Shown here piece after piece: positions 7,944-19,927 of a stretch of DNA of 64,000 nt (position 1 is its first letter; each line of letters starts with the position of its first letter). The DNA lies in assembly GCA_026873275.1 (NCBI GenBank), contig JANTUC010000002.1:1-64000 (forward strand), written 5' to 3'. The notes under the pieces are model-generated. The model was not told the origin of the DNA, did not search any database, and saw nothing but the letters and a program-made list of their open reading frames with translations. This stretch comes from Pseudopithomyces maydicus. Taxonomy: Eukaryota; Ascomycota; Dothideomycetes; Pleosporales; Didymosphaeriaceae. The position numbers and the translations under genes were made by a program.

Positions 7944-10900
7944 AATATAAGTACTACTTATAAGGAAAGGATAAGCGGAAGCAATAATAACTACTAAGTA
8001 ATATTTAATAAAGGTAATAATAGTAGGATCTATAAGCTAACTTAAATAAGTCTAAGGGCTAGAAGTCGCCTACTTTAGTAAGATTATAACTAAAGGATAG
8101 AATATAGGGGATATTAAAAAGGAGGTGGTAAGAGTTCTAATAGCCCTATAAAAAGGACTTATTAAATAGTAGTAACTTAGAGTAGTGTAAACAACAGCGG
8201 TAGGATAAATTATAAAGGGACTAATTCTTATTAAGACGATCGCTAATATAGCGGAGGATATTTTATAATAAAATTAATTATATATCTTTATAAGGATCTG
8301 GAATACTTATAGCACTAGATTAATAATCCTCTTTAAGGGCCTATATATAGCTATTTAAGTAATTAAATGCCTACCCTATAGTATTTATATATACTTTGAA
8401 TTAGTAGCCTATATAGGCGCTATTATAGGCGAGAGTTAAAGGTAGGATAAGGGTATAGCTAAATAAGATATTTATAGAGGTAGTAGTATAATAGGTCTAG
8501 ATAGTTTATAGCTTTATATTAAAGTGATTATAGTATCTATAGAATATAGGAATAAAGATAGGGAAGGTCTTATTCTTTTTAATAAAATAGTCTAGTTAAG
8601 TAGTGCCCTTATAGATAAAGATAGACTTATTTTTATAATTATAATAGGTAAACTCTATTTACTATTACTAGAGGGTATAAAGGGGGCAGAAGATATAAAA
8701 AGCTTTATAAGGGAATAATAGGTATACTTTAAGCTATAGTAGGTAGCGCAGGTAGAGTCTAGACTAGGAATATAATTATATACTAGTTAAACCTATAAGA
8801 GGGATGCCTAGATAAGGGGCGGACTTATTAATACTTACTATACTTAGTAAAGTAATTAATATATAGTTTATAAGAAAGATTCTTAACCTCTATAAAGGGG
8901 TCTTCTTTATTAGAGTCTCCTTTAATAATATATTCTTATATCTTATAAATAAAGCGGTAAAAGCGTAGGGTAAGGGCTTATAATGTGTTAGGACTAGATA
9001 GAAAGTAAATTTAAGGGTTAATTAAGGCGGACTTATTTAAGGAATAGGATAAAGGTACTAAAGAAAGATAAATAGGCTTAAATAGGCCCTAATCCTTAAA
9101 CTACTCCTCTTTAAACTTATTTAGCTTTTAAATCTCTACTTTAAAGTTATAATAATAGGGCGGCGGCTTACTACTATTATCTCTATTATTCCTTAAAGTA
9201 CTAGCAGATACTTAACTACTTATAAATTAATTTAAGTTACCTCTAAAAGATACTTAAGTAGAGAAAATAAGAAGATATATAAAATGTATAGATAGTGTTA
9301 AAGGAAGATAAATAAAGTTAAAAAGATAATAAAAAGGGTCTAGAGGTAAAACCTTAAAAAGACTAGAGTAGACTAGTCTAGGAAGACTAAAAAAGGGAAC
9401 TAAAAGGAGGTATAGCTCTAAAGCGAAACTAAAAAATAAAAGAAATAGGGAGAAAAAGAGGGTTATAAAGTAGTTTTTACTACTTAAGTAGAAGAGCTTA
9501 TTAGGTTATAATAATATTAGGGTAAGCGCCTATAATATAAGAGCAAGGAGTAAGAATATTATATAAAAAAGCTAGGAACTTATAATAAAAAAGGAGGGAT
9601 AGTAAAGGGTTAAAGGAGTATAAAGATAGTAGGGGAAATAGATAATTAAAAGTAAAAATAAGAGGTAGACTAAAGGGGAGAAGGGATAATATTATATAGA
9701 AATTAAATAGGGCTAGTAAGAGATAGGACGCGCTAATAATAAATATAATTAATAGATAAAGTATAGGACCGCCTATAATATTAAGGAAAGATATAGATAG
9801 GTAATAGCTACTAAGGGTATTATTAAAGAAGGAATTACTTAAAGGGTAGTAGGCAGCTATAATAAATAATATAACCTATATAATAGGGTCTAGAGTAATT
9901 TTATTACAGCCTCCTAAATAGTGGCACTAGAAAAAAAGAGGAAGAATATATAAAATATAAAAGAATACAGCTTATATATAGCTCTTAATTCTTAAGTAAG
10001 ATATATAAGAGGGAAGGGAGGGATATTAAAGGCTAAAGAGAATAGAGAAGATATTATTTAAAAGACTTTAAAAGAGGAAAGGCGGGCCCCAGCCTAATAT
10101 AGAAAAAGTTAAGGGATAAAGAGGAGTTATTAATATAAACTCTCTTATAAGAAGTAAAATAGGCCTAAAGGAAGAAAGGGCCTTTTATAAGTCCTCTCTT
10201 TTAAAGCTAGGGAGGGCTTAGGGGTAATAAAGTCTTTTACTAATTAGTATTTTACTAAAGCTAGAGAGGGCTTAAGGGGTAAATAGAATCTTTTATAAAT
10301 TCTTCCCTTATTAAAGCTAGGGAAAATTTAGGGGTAAATAAAACTTCTTCTCTACCCTCTTTACACTAAAGTTAAAAGGAACCTAAGGGGCTTAAAGGAT
10401 AAAAAGGGCCTCTTATAATATTTTTTTCTAATAACGCTAGGGAGGATCCGGGGGAACCTAAAGAAATAGGGGTATATTAAGGACTTAGCTTTACTTAGTC
10501 TTTAAGATAAATCTAGATAGGGGCTACTCTCGCTTATAAAAGAAGGATATTTTATAATACCTCTCTTCCTCCTTACTAGTAGTATTCTTACCTTTTAACA
10601 CCTATACTCCTACAAGTCCCTAGGGCTAGTCCTTTATAATATAACTCGTGTAGTGCTGTTTAGATTAATAGTAGATATACTATAGAATTACTTTTAGTTA
10701 AATAGTAATACCCTCTATTATAAGTTAATTTACCTATAATATATTTATAAAATACTATTTACTCTGCGCTAACAATTATTCCCCTTATATTTAGTATAAT
10801 CTATTTATTAGTCTCTACGTCTATATAACTTATATTCTAAAGACCTACGTGGTGGTAAGTGTTGGAATAATAAGGAACTATAGTTAAGATTATTAAAATT

Positions 10901-12176
10901 ATTAATACTTTCTATTACAGCTTACACATTAGGAGACTTATATATAATATCCTCTCTAGGATAAGCCCTATCTGTAATTAATAATAGGGGTCCTTTAAAT
11001 TGGGTAATACTTATACTTAAATAAATAGTAGATAAAATAATTACTTAGGGTAACTATAGTGCCTACGTTAGTTTAATTAAAATATTTATATATAAAATTA
11101 ATGGCAGTTCTAATTGAGCAGGGTTTATTAACTGTTACCCTAAGTAAATTAGTATAAACTGGACTATTTAGCGTAAATATAATATTAGATTTATATTTTA
11201 GAGTTATATATTAAGTGCTAGTATAGACCTTATTATCTCTTTATGCCTTTTTCTTTTCTCTATTACGCCTATTACTTATAAGAGTCTATTATTTTTATGT
11301 CTCCTTAGCTTCCTCTGTTGTACTATATTTATATTCTTTATATAGTCTATTACTTATGGCTTTAGTTTAATTAATAAATATAGCACTATAATACTAAGGT
11401 CTATTAAGATTACTTTAGCTTTATATACTATAGTTAAGTTTCCTATTTACTTTTTATTAATATATAGAGTAGGTTAAATACTAAGATAGGCTATAATTAG
11501 TCTAGTATAAACTATTTAACTTTATAATATAAATGCTAATCTATTCTATATTATTCTATTAACCCATATATAGAGCCTAAGAGTATAGATTTATAATTTA
11601 GTAAATATTGGTTGTGTACTAGCTTCATTATATAAGTGCCCACTATTTAGGTAATAATAAAAAATATAGCCCTACCTATATACCCCACTTAATATTAGGG
11701 GTAATTTATTTCTATAGTACTGTATATAATTATTTATAGTATATAGTAGAATAGTTTTTCGCTTGTAACTAATGGCACGCCTAGATAAATTATAGTTTTT
11801 AGGTATAATATAAATGAGGTATTAATATACTAGTATAACGCTCTTATTAAAGCGGGTAAAATAGAATCATAAATATCTTACTCTCTAATTAGTTTTAAAG
11901 AGACTTAATGCTAATACATTACTATATAGCCTAATCCTACTTTATAAGTATAAGGAAGAGTATAGAATTAAGTAAATATATAAGTTTTAAAATAAAATAG
12001 ATTACATCTTAATGGAGGGTGTAATAACCTATATATATTATATAGAATTAGGTTTCTTAGTCCTAATATATATTTTATAAGTAATGTTAGCTGATTAAAT
12101 TTTGTCAATTTTTAGAAATAATAATATTTAAAAAAATTATTATAGCATAAATTAATTCTGTTCCCACATACTAACC
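7944..12176. other. AT-rich RIP-degraded desert, part 1
   Basis: The stretch is dominated by TA dinucleotides and stop codons in all frames, with no open frame above chance. This is the pattern RIP leaves in repeated DNA of filamentous ascomycetes. Some minus-strand segments between about 10.9 and 11.7 kb translate to transposon-like fragments full of stops, but no family can be named safely. A short inverted repeat, ttacttagggtaac at 11041-11054 with its exact reverse complement at 11134-11147, could be the ends of a small degenerate element. Confidence 0.8.
10203..10463. repeat. Degenerate tandem repeat, units of about 55-65 bp
   Basis: Five imperfect units start near 10203, 10257, 10313, 10368 and 10434. 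Each opens with a variant of AAAGCTAGGGAGGGCTTAGG. Differences between units are mainly C/T and G/A changes, in keeping with RIP acting on an older tandem array. Confidence 0.7.
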
Positions 12177-12181
12177 CTAGT

Positions 12182-12677
12182 TGTTACGGCTGCTACGCCG
12201 CAACCGAAGTACGGGAATTACGACAAGGGTGATGAGGACCAGTGGGAGGGAAGCGTGAGCAGCGATCACGCTTACTATGATGACCTACTGGATTACGATC
12301 ACGGGTCGGACGCTGAGCACAACATGGACACGTGAGGAAGGTCACGTGACTGGGCTCTGTGGGCTCTGCGACACAGAGCCTACAGAGCCTGGCTCCGTAG
12401 GCTCCGTGCAACAGAGCCACGGAGCCAGTTCGCACCCACAAGTATATAGCAGCGGCCGCCCGCTTTAGATAGTCCTCATCGTCAATCCTCGATTCAGTTC
12501 TACTGTACCTTGCTTCTGCAGTGAAGATTACTATTGAGCATTCGGCAACGATAACCTCATTGTATTGATTGACGTTCAACCCACGTGACTTATACTTACC
12601 CGTCCGCTCCTCTTAACTCACCATACCCCAACGCGCACACCCTCGGTCCACGGGACTACAGAGTGTGCCCCGTGACA
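12182..12677 (+). mobile_element. Intact solo LTR with 5-bp target duplication CTAGT
   Basis: A 496-bp unit of ordinary GC content stands out within the AT-rich desert. It starts TGTTACGG and ends CCGTGACA and is flanked on both sides by CTAGT (12177-12181 and 12678-12682), a perfect 5-bp target-site duplication. No internal region is present, so it is a solo LTR left by LTR-LTR recombination. A TATATAG motif near 12441 suggests transcription on the plus strand. A RIP-mutated relative lies at 18110-18625. The lack of RIP here implies insertion after the surrounding sequence had already decayed. The short frames in it (for example 12193-12579) are not genes. Confidence 0.9.
12344..12433. repeat. 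Paired hairpin-forming GGCTC repeats inside the solo LTR
   Basis: Two adjacent imperfect inverted repeats occur side by side. The first is built from GGCTCTGTGGGCTCTG followed by its near reverse complement, the second from GGCTCCGTAGGCTCCGTG followed by its near reverse complement, each with a loop of about three bases. In the RIP-mutated relative the same zone (about 18280-18375) is still recognisable but the pairing is eroded. Confidence 0.75.
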
Positions 12678-12682
12678 CTAGT

Positions 12683-14410
12683 AATATAGAAGTTAGGTCT
12701 TACACTTTATATTTAGATGCAGGATAGCCTTATTATTTAATTTTATATATAAATATATTATCTAGTTACCTCTGGCTGGGCATCTTATCTAGTAAACTAT
12801 TTATATAATATAGTATTTATTTTCGAAATTGCCAGCGTAGCATAAAATAATAATATATATAGTTTACTAAAAAGCTATTTTATGGTTATAATTCTGCTTG
12901 TCGAATTATAGAAATATATTTATATATACTAATTATAAATTAGGTTATAGCTCGTTTAAGGGGATAGGTTAGGCCCTTAAAGTCTATTATACTAAAAACT
13001 TCTATTATAAGATGTGCTTGAGCGAGAATAGAAGAATTACTTTATTATTATAATATTAGTTTATAAAATACAGATTATTAATAATAATAGTTCTATTTAT
13101 GGAGCGGTTTAAGTGCATTAAAAGATAATTATATAGTTTCTAAATTTTATTATATATATTTAATATATAAATAAAATCTAAGTTTCTCCTATTTATTTTA
13201 ATTTTAAATAAGCATTATATAGACTGTATAGTATGGGTGATAATACCTTATAGTTAGATTAAGGGCCTTTATATATTACGTAATATATATATCGCCCAGG
13301 CGCCTAAACTAATTAAATAATACTATAGCCTAGTGCGCCTTTAAACTTAAATAATTAAAAAGTGCGCCTTTCCTAGATGCCCTATTAGTATAGTAATTAT
13401 ATAGAATTGGTAGAATCTAATTCTATTTTTTTATTAGTCTTATAAGTCGGCGGGAAACTATTAAATTTATTTTAATTAATAGCTGTACCCTATCGCGTAT
13501 TAGGACTAGAAATATCCTCTTAATAATTTTATTCGCTAAAGCCTAAGTACTAAAAATAACTTTAGTATTAATACCTGCGCTCTAATATATTATGTTATAT
13601 AATAGTCTTTTTAATAAGTATAATAGTGTATTATTATATAACTATATTTAGTCTAAAAGTTATTATTTGCGAAGGTTTCTAATTATTAATTAAGTACTTA
13701 GAGGTTACTATAATTACTAGATTTTATCTTCCTATTACTAGGAGCATATATTTATATATATAGATTATAAATAGACTATTAGTTTATATACTGCGTTTTA
13801 TTTATTACTTTAGAAAATAAATAACAGGCCTAAGCTTAAATACTGGGTAGGGGGTTCTAATATACTATATTAATAAAGCCCTATGTTAAGTGTGTTTATA
13901 ATTATATTAGTTAAGGATTAGAGTGTATCTATAGTAGTTTTATATTAATATTTTTATAAGAGTAGATATTCTCCTAAAAGGGGAACGTGCGTTATAATAA
14001 TTTAAAAGTTCTACTATAATTTATCTAAAAAGGGAATAGCGCCACCTTTACTATTAGGAAACTTATAATATTAATATATAATCTATTATTTAACTTATTA
14101 AAGAATAGTAAATCGGAATAACCTTTTATGCATAATAAAGTTAATTTATTTTTTTTTTAATAAAAATAGTCCTCCAGTTATAGCACGTAATAATGGTAGA
14201 GGATTTCCTAGAAGAGGAAAGTGTTATCTTACTTATAAAATATATTAATAGAAGTTTGCCTATTATAGTAAGGTAAATAATAGAATATATATTAATTTAT
14301 AATTGCCATTATGCTAATAAATTAATAATAAAAGGTTTTAAAAGTGTAGAATACAGTTCTTAGAGGGGACTTATATATTATTCTATATTTTTAGAGCGTG
14401 AAAGGAGTAT
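12683..14410. other. AT-rich RIP-degraded desert, part 2
   Basis: This is the right-hand continuation of the sequence interrupted by the solo LTR. Stops are dense in every frame. I recognise no element family in it. Confidence 0.75.
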
Positions 14411-14702
14411 TAGGATAGAATATATATATAGTAGGTAGTCTTTAGGTATTAAGAGTAAAAGTTTTTCTAAAATGGTAGAATGCTAAGCAATTTCTTTAAT
14501 AACTTATAATAGTAATATACAGCCTAATCCTATTATAAAAAAGAAAAGGAAACTGGTATGTATCTTAAATTTTATAGTTAATATTAAATATGATTTTAAA
14601 AATTGAAATTTAATAAAACTTAGTTTTAATATTCCTTATATAAGTAGAATTCTGAGGTGAACTACTAGTACTAGACCTAACCACTAGCCACTATAACTAG
14701 TA
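14411..14702 (-). repeat. RIP-mutated LTR, left copy
   Basis: This copy aligns over its whole length with 19360-19649, including the end segment ...ctactagtactagacctaac..cactataacta. The boundaries are estimated from where the similarity begins and ends. Confidence 0.75.
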
Positions 14703-15404
14703 TTTTTATTTAATACTTTGAATATCTTACTAGATAGAGGGTCTAGTTTATATATAATTTTTAAGAATTCTTTTATTTAATTAAGTAAAAATAATAGTAA
14801 GTTATTAAAAATAGATATTATTAATTAATTAGCGCCTATAATAGCTAGGTAAAGTTTAATATACTTATATTAGCTATTTAATTATATAGTAAATTTAGTA
14901 AAAAAGTCTTTTAGGCTACTACACTTTAATACTATTTAATTTTAGTATAGGAGGCGTTTATCCCCCTCTTTAAATAAATTCTTTAACCTTTTAATTAGGC
15001 TATTAGGCTTAACTGCTTGCTTTTTTAATTAATAAATAATTTTAAAATTAAATTTAAATAAAAATTTAAACTATTTAGCTCAGCGGTAATTTAGCTTTTT
15101 TATAAATATAAAGTATTCTAAGTTATAGTAATTAGTTAAAATTTATATCTTATACTAGCTTATCTTTAGCTTAGTAGACTATTTCTTTAAATAGTATATA
15201 ATTATAAGGAGCTCCTTATTATATATCTTATAATTATACTTAGTAGGCGTTATCTTCTTTAAAAAAAGTAATAAGATATAATTTACCCTTTTTATTATAT
15301 TATAATAGGATATTAGCTACTATATAGTCTAATATATTTATTTTTAGGATAGTAGGCTTATTCTAGTTAAAGTACTTTAATATAGAATTAAAGATAAAGG
15401 CCCT

Positions 15405-15790
15405 TTTTAGCTTTTTAAAGGCCTTTTAGTAGGTAGAGGTTTAAATAAATAAAATATCTTTTTTTCTAGGGTAGTAATAGGGGCTGGAATTTAAAAGAAA
15501 TTCTTAATCTATTTATAATAGAATCTAGTAGATCTAGTAAATAACTTTATATTAGTAACTATCTTAGGTAGTCTTTAGTCTACTATTATTTTAATCTTAG
15601 TAGAATTTATCTTTACGCCTTTAGCGCCTACTATAAATTCTAAATAAATTATTTTTATTATAAAGAAGTTATATTTTAATAATTTTATATATAGCTGGTT
15701 TTAATATAAGACCTCTAAAATTACTTAAATATATTATATATACTCCTTTTTTATTTTACTATAGATTAAGATATTATTAAATAAACTTAA
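15405..15790 (-). pseudogene. Gypsy reverse transcriptase/RNase H relic
   Basis: One minus-strand frame reads through several stops. It still shows NNILIYSK, which corresponds to the YVDDILIYSK catalytic segment of gypsy reverse transcriptases. Downstream, at the spacing expected for RT followed by the connection domain, come fragments such as FIVGAKGVK and RSTRFYY. Stops fall where Gln or Trp codons are expected, as RIP would cause. It marks the family and strand of the decayed element. Confidence 0.7.
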
Positions 15791-18109
15791 TAGAATAGGT
15801 TAATATATAAGTATAGAATATTATTTATAAAGCGCTACTAAGTTATAAGCGCTCTAGTTAGTCTAAAAAGTATTATTAGTAACTTAAAGAGTCTAAACTT
15901 AGTATAAAAAATAAGAAGATACTTAAAATCTTTTTTAATTTAGATATTATTAAACGCAGCTACTATATTAATCTTTAAAAAGTATTTTATACCTTATAGG
16001 CTGTTTAGGGTCTTTTTAATTAAAGATAGTAGATATTAATCCTTCTCTAATATTTTATTTAATTTTTAATAGTTTATATAGAGGCGTAGGCTTTTATTAA
16101 ATTTAAATATAAATAGTATAAATAATAAGATAGGAGATAAGCTAAATTAAATAAATTCTTTATATAGATTTTCCTTAAATTACTCCTTTAGTACTAAGAG
16201 CTAGTCTTATAATATTAAGTATAAAGGCCTTAGAGGGGTGACTTAGCCCTCTATTAATTTAATATTATAATTATATAGTTAGTAGGGTAACAGCTTTTTA
16301 ATCTTCTTTAAATTAAATATATTAAAATAATTCTCTAGCTTAGCTAGTAGCTTAATAATAAATATAATTTCTTAAAGCTTTACTAAGTATTTTAGAGTAG
16401 TATCTACTTATTCTAATAATACTTAATATATAGTTATATTTTATTGGGTATATATACTTATAACTCTTAAAAATATAAACTAAATATTTAGTCTCGCTAG
16501 CTTAGAATTTATAATAAAATAAATAATATTCCTAGAATAGGTAATATTCTTAGAGTAATTTTTTAATAGAATATTAGAGATAGCTTATACGCGCGACGGC
16601 TTTAATAATATATTATAATATTTTTAATAGTACCTACTACTAAATATTATAGTACTTTTTTAAATTTTAGTTTAGGGTTATACAGTTTTAACTAGAGAAT
16701 ACTTAAAATAATTAAATAGTAAAATAAATTAATAGTAAATAGGAAAGCTTTTTTTTAAGTAATTATATATTTTTAGATTAGTAACTAAAAAGTAAATTAT
16801 AATAATAAATTTTTCTCCTCTCTATTAAAGTTAAGTAAAAGTATAAGTATCTTTATTAACTCTAGTTAGTAGTCTTTAAATATAATTTAATTCTTATTAA
16901 TAAAGGCTACTCCTTTAGCTTTAGAGTTAATTATAATATAAATAAATAGTATATAAGCTTTTTATTTTAATAAAGCTTTTTATATTATAAGCTAAATATA
17001 ATTTCTCCTTCTTTTCTTTAAGTCTTTGTTTAGAAAGGTTTTATATAATTTTATAGTAATATTAGTAGTAGTAAGGCGCGTATTTAGCACTTAATTATAA
17101 TTTAAATTAAAATTACCTCTTTTATTAAGGAGTAGTAAAAGGATATAGGTAATAGAAATAAGTAATCTCTTTTTAATTAAGGACTAAGGCTATAGGTAGG
17201 ATTATAAAAGAGACTAAATATATAGCCTTTATATAATTAAGTTAGTTTAATAGAGGTAGGTTATAAGTAGTTAATAATTAAGTATTCCTTTATTTTATAA
17301 TAAAAGCACTCTCTTCACTCTCTATATTTATTAATATTATAACTTTAGTAATTTTAATTTTAGTATCGGCGAGTAGTGCTAAAGTTTATAAAATTAAAAT
17401 TAAATATATATTAGTTACGGCTTAATTAAGAAGTAGATATAAAAATAATTTAATATTATATATTTTATTATAGGGTGTAGATATTAAATAAATTATTATA
17501 ATATTTTTTTATTCTCTAGCTTCTATAGGAAGGTAATAAACTTATATATATTATAATTAGGCGCGTTTATATTAGCAAATTAATTCCTTAGCTTATAAAA
17601 TAGGGTAACTTTTAATAAGGTAATTTAAGAGTCCTTTTAAACTTCTCTTTCTAGGGTAAAGTATTAAAACTTAGTATAGAAGATAGTAAATTCCTTATTT
17701 TATTATTTTAGCTAGAATGACTTCTTATATATATTATTTATATAATTAGGGTTTTTATAGGCTTATTCTAAGATATATAAAATATTAGAATAGTTAAGTA
17801 GTTAGTACTTACTATTTAAAATATATAATAAGATTTACGCATAGGCAAGGCCTTCTAATTAATTAATTATATAGAATATTCTTTTAGTAGGGGTAAAAAA
17901 TTAATTAATATTAATTTTTATTTTTTAGTAAATTTTAAATTAAAAGTAATAAAAATCCTTTTAATTTTTTTAAAGATTGCTAGATTACGAAATTATTTAA
18001 ATAGTTAAATAAAAAAGATAGACTAAAGAGTAATAAATAGAATTTTTATAATTATTATAGCTAAGATAGCTTTAGTAATTAATAGGTTAGTTAATATAAA
18101 TATTCTTAT

Positions 18110-18625
18110 TATTACAGTCACTACGCCGCAATAGGGACAGGAAGGTTCTAATTAAGATAGAATTAACTAATAGGACCTAGTAAAGTGTACTAGACTGAAT
18201 AACTCTAATATAAATAAAAAATACTAGAAGTATGACTTAGGAGCAGAGTATAACATAAATATATAAAAATTATGTGACTAAGGCTCTGTGAACCCAATAA
18301 AACAGAACCTATAGAGCTAGGCTTTATAGCTCTATAACTTTATAAAGTATAGAATTATAGAGCCTATAGAGCCAGTTTATACTTATAAGTATATAATAAC
18401 GACTATTTATCTTAAATAGTCCTTATTATTAATCATTAATTTAATTCTACTATACCTTGCTTCTGCAGTAAAGATTACTATTAAGTATTTAGTAATAATA
18501 ACCTTATTATATTAATTAACATTTAACTTATATAACTTATACTTACCTATCCGCTCCTCTTAACTTACTATACCCTAAACGTGCACACCCTTAGTCTATA
18601 GGACTATAGAGTATGCCCCGTAATA
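18110..18625 (+). mobile_element. RIP-mutated solo LTR with target duplication CTTAT/TTTAT
   Basis: This 516-bp segment aligns end to end with the intact solo LTR at 12182-12677 but has many C-to-T and G-to-A changes. Its start reads TATTACAG where the intact copy has TGTTACGG, and its end CCGTAATA where the intact copy has CCGTGACA. The flanks read CTTAT (18105-18109) and TTTAT (18626-18630), a 5-bp duplication in which one C has become T. It is nested inside the decayed gypsy element. Confidence 0.85.
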
Positions 18626-19359
18626 TTTATATTTAAAATAGTAGTCTCTAGAGCTCTATTCTTCTTAGTATATAAAAAATAGAAACTTTTAATCTTTTTA
18701 TTAATTTTTACCTTTTAGTAGGTAATAACCCCTACTTAGTAATTAATTTATTTCTTTAGGGCTTAATTTTCTTTCTCTAAGATATTAATATAAATATAGA
18801 GTAGGATATTTTCTTTATATATATTATTTAGGTCCTTTTATAAAGTATTAGTTTAGTTATACAGCTGGCTAAAGTATTAAAACTATAATTTTAAAGTAGT
18901 TTATATCTTTTTTAGTAGAAACTTTAGCGAATTAATATTTATAGGTAGGTAGAGAATATTTAATATTTTTTAAAATTAATAGTAGATAGCTGATTCTTAA
19001 GTAGGAGTTATATAATATTATAGAATAAGTTAATATTAAATTATATTTTAGTAGTATATAATTAATAGGCGATAGAAGAATTAGCTATTAGAGTAGATTA
19101 GGAGTATTAATAATAATAGTAGTATAGGGTAGGCAGATAAGCAGGTAGAATTAAAAATAATTATTAAATTATTTTATTAATATAGAACAGCTATTTATAA
19201 TAGATAATTACTAAGTAAATAGGTTAACTTAATAAGATATAGCTTAAAGAGCTATTAAAAGTTTAATTATATAAAAAGGGTTTCTTCTTAGTAGTACTTT
19301 AGTAACTTAGCTACTTAAGCTCTTATTTAATTAAATATAATTAACTCTCTAGGCTGCGC

Positions 19360-19649
19360 TGTGATAATATATATATAGTAAATGATTTTTAGATATTAAG
19401 AATAAAAATTTTTTTAAAATAGTAGAATACTAAGTAATCTCTTTAATAATTTATGATAGTAATATATAGCCCAATCCTATTATAAAAAAGAAAAGGAAAC
19501 CGGTATATATTTTAGATTTTATAGTTAATATTAAATATAATTTTAAAAATTAAAATTTAATAAAATTTAATTTTAATATTTCTTATATAAGCAGAATACT
19601 AAGGTAAACTACTAGTACTAGACCTAACTACCAGCCACTATAACTAACA
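19360..19649 (-). repeat. RIP-mutated LTR, right copy
   Basis: This copy keeps recognisable ends (TGTGATAATA ... CTAACA). For a minus-strand element it is the 5' LTR. Confidence 0.75.
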
Positions 19650-19927
19650 GCTAGCTATAATTTATTATAGATTCTAGTATACTATTTAATAAGAGTTAAT
19701 TACTACCTTCTTAAAAAGGATAAAATTATAATTTTAATTACTAGATTAAGAAAATAATCTTATCTTTTTAATATATATTTATATTATATATCTGAAACTT
19801 ATTTTAAAAGAAATAGTAAGGAATATATCTCTCCATTATAGTTATCTTGTAAATATTCTGTTATTCTCGGTCTGGAATTATACAACTTAGAGAATTTATA
19901 ATATTTATACTCGCGTCTTAATACTTT

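Larger units (their letters stand above)
14411..19649 (-). mobile_element. RIP-degraded Ty3/gypsy element with two LTR remnants
   Basis: Two related segments of about 290 bp, 14411-14702 and 19360-19649, frame a 4.7-kb AT-rich interior. They share long stretches such as cctattataaaaaagaaaag and ttctaataacttataat-like runs and differ mostly by transitions. The interior on the minus strand retains an eroded reverse transcriptase/RNase H reading near 15405-15790, so the element is oriented leftward. A second solo LTR (18110-18625) is nested in it. I see no matching target duplication, which is expected after heavy RIP. It is certainly inactive. Confidence 0.75.

Noticed and set aside
12193..12579. 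128-codon minus-strand frame.
   Set aside because: It lies wholly inside the solo LTR and has no domain; its relative in the RIP-mutated LTR is destroyed.
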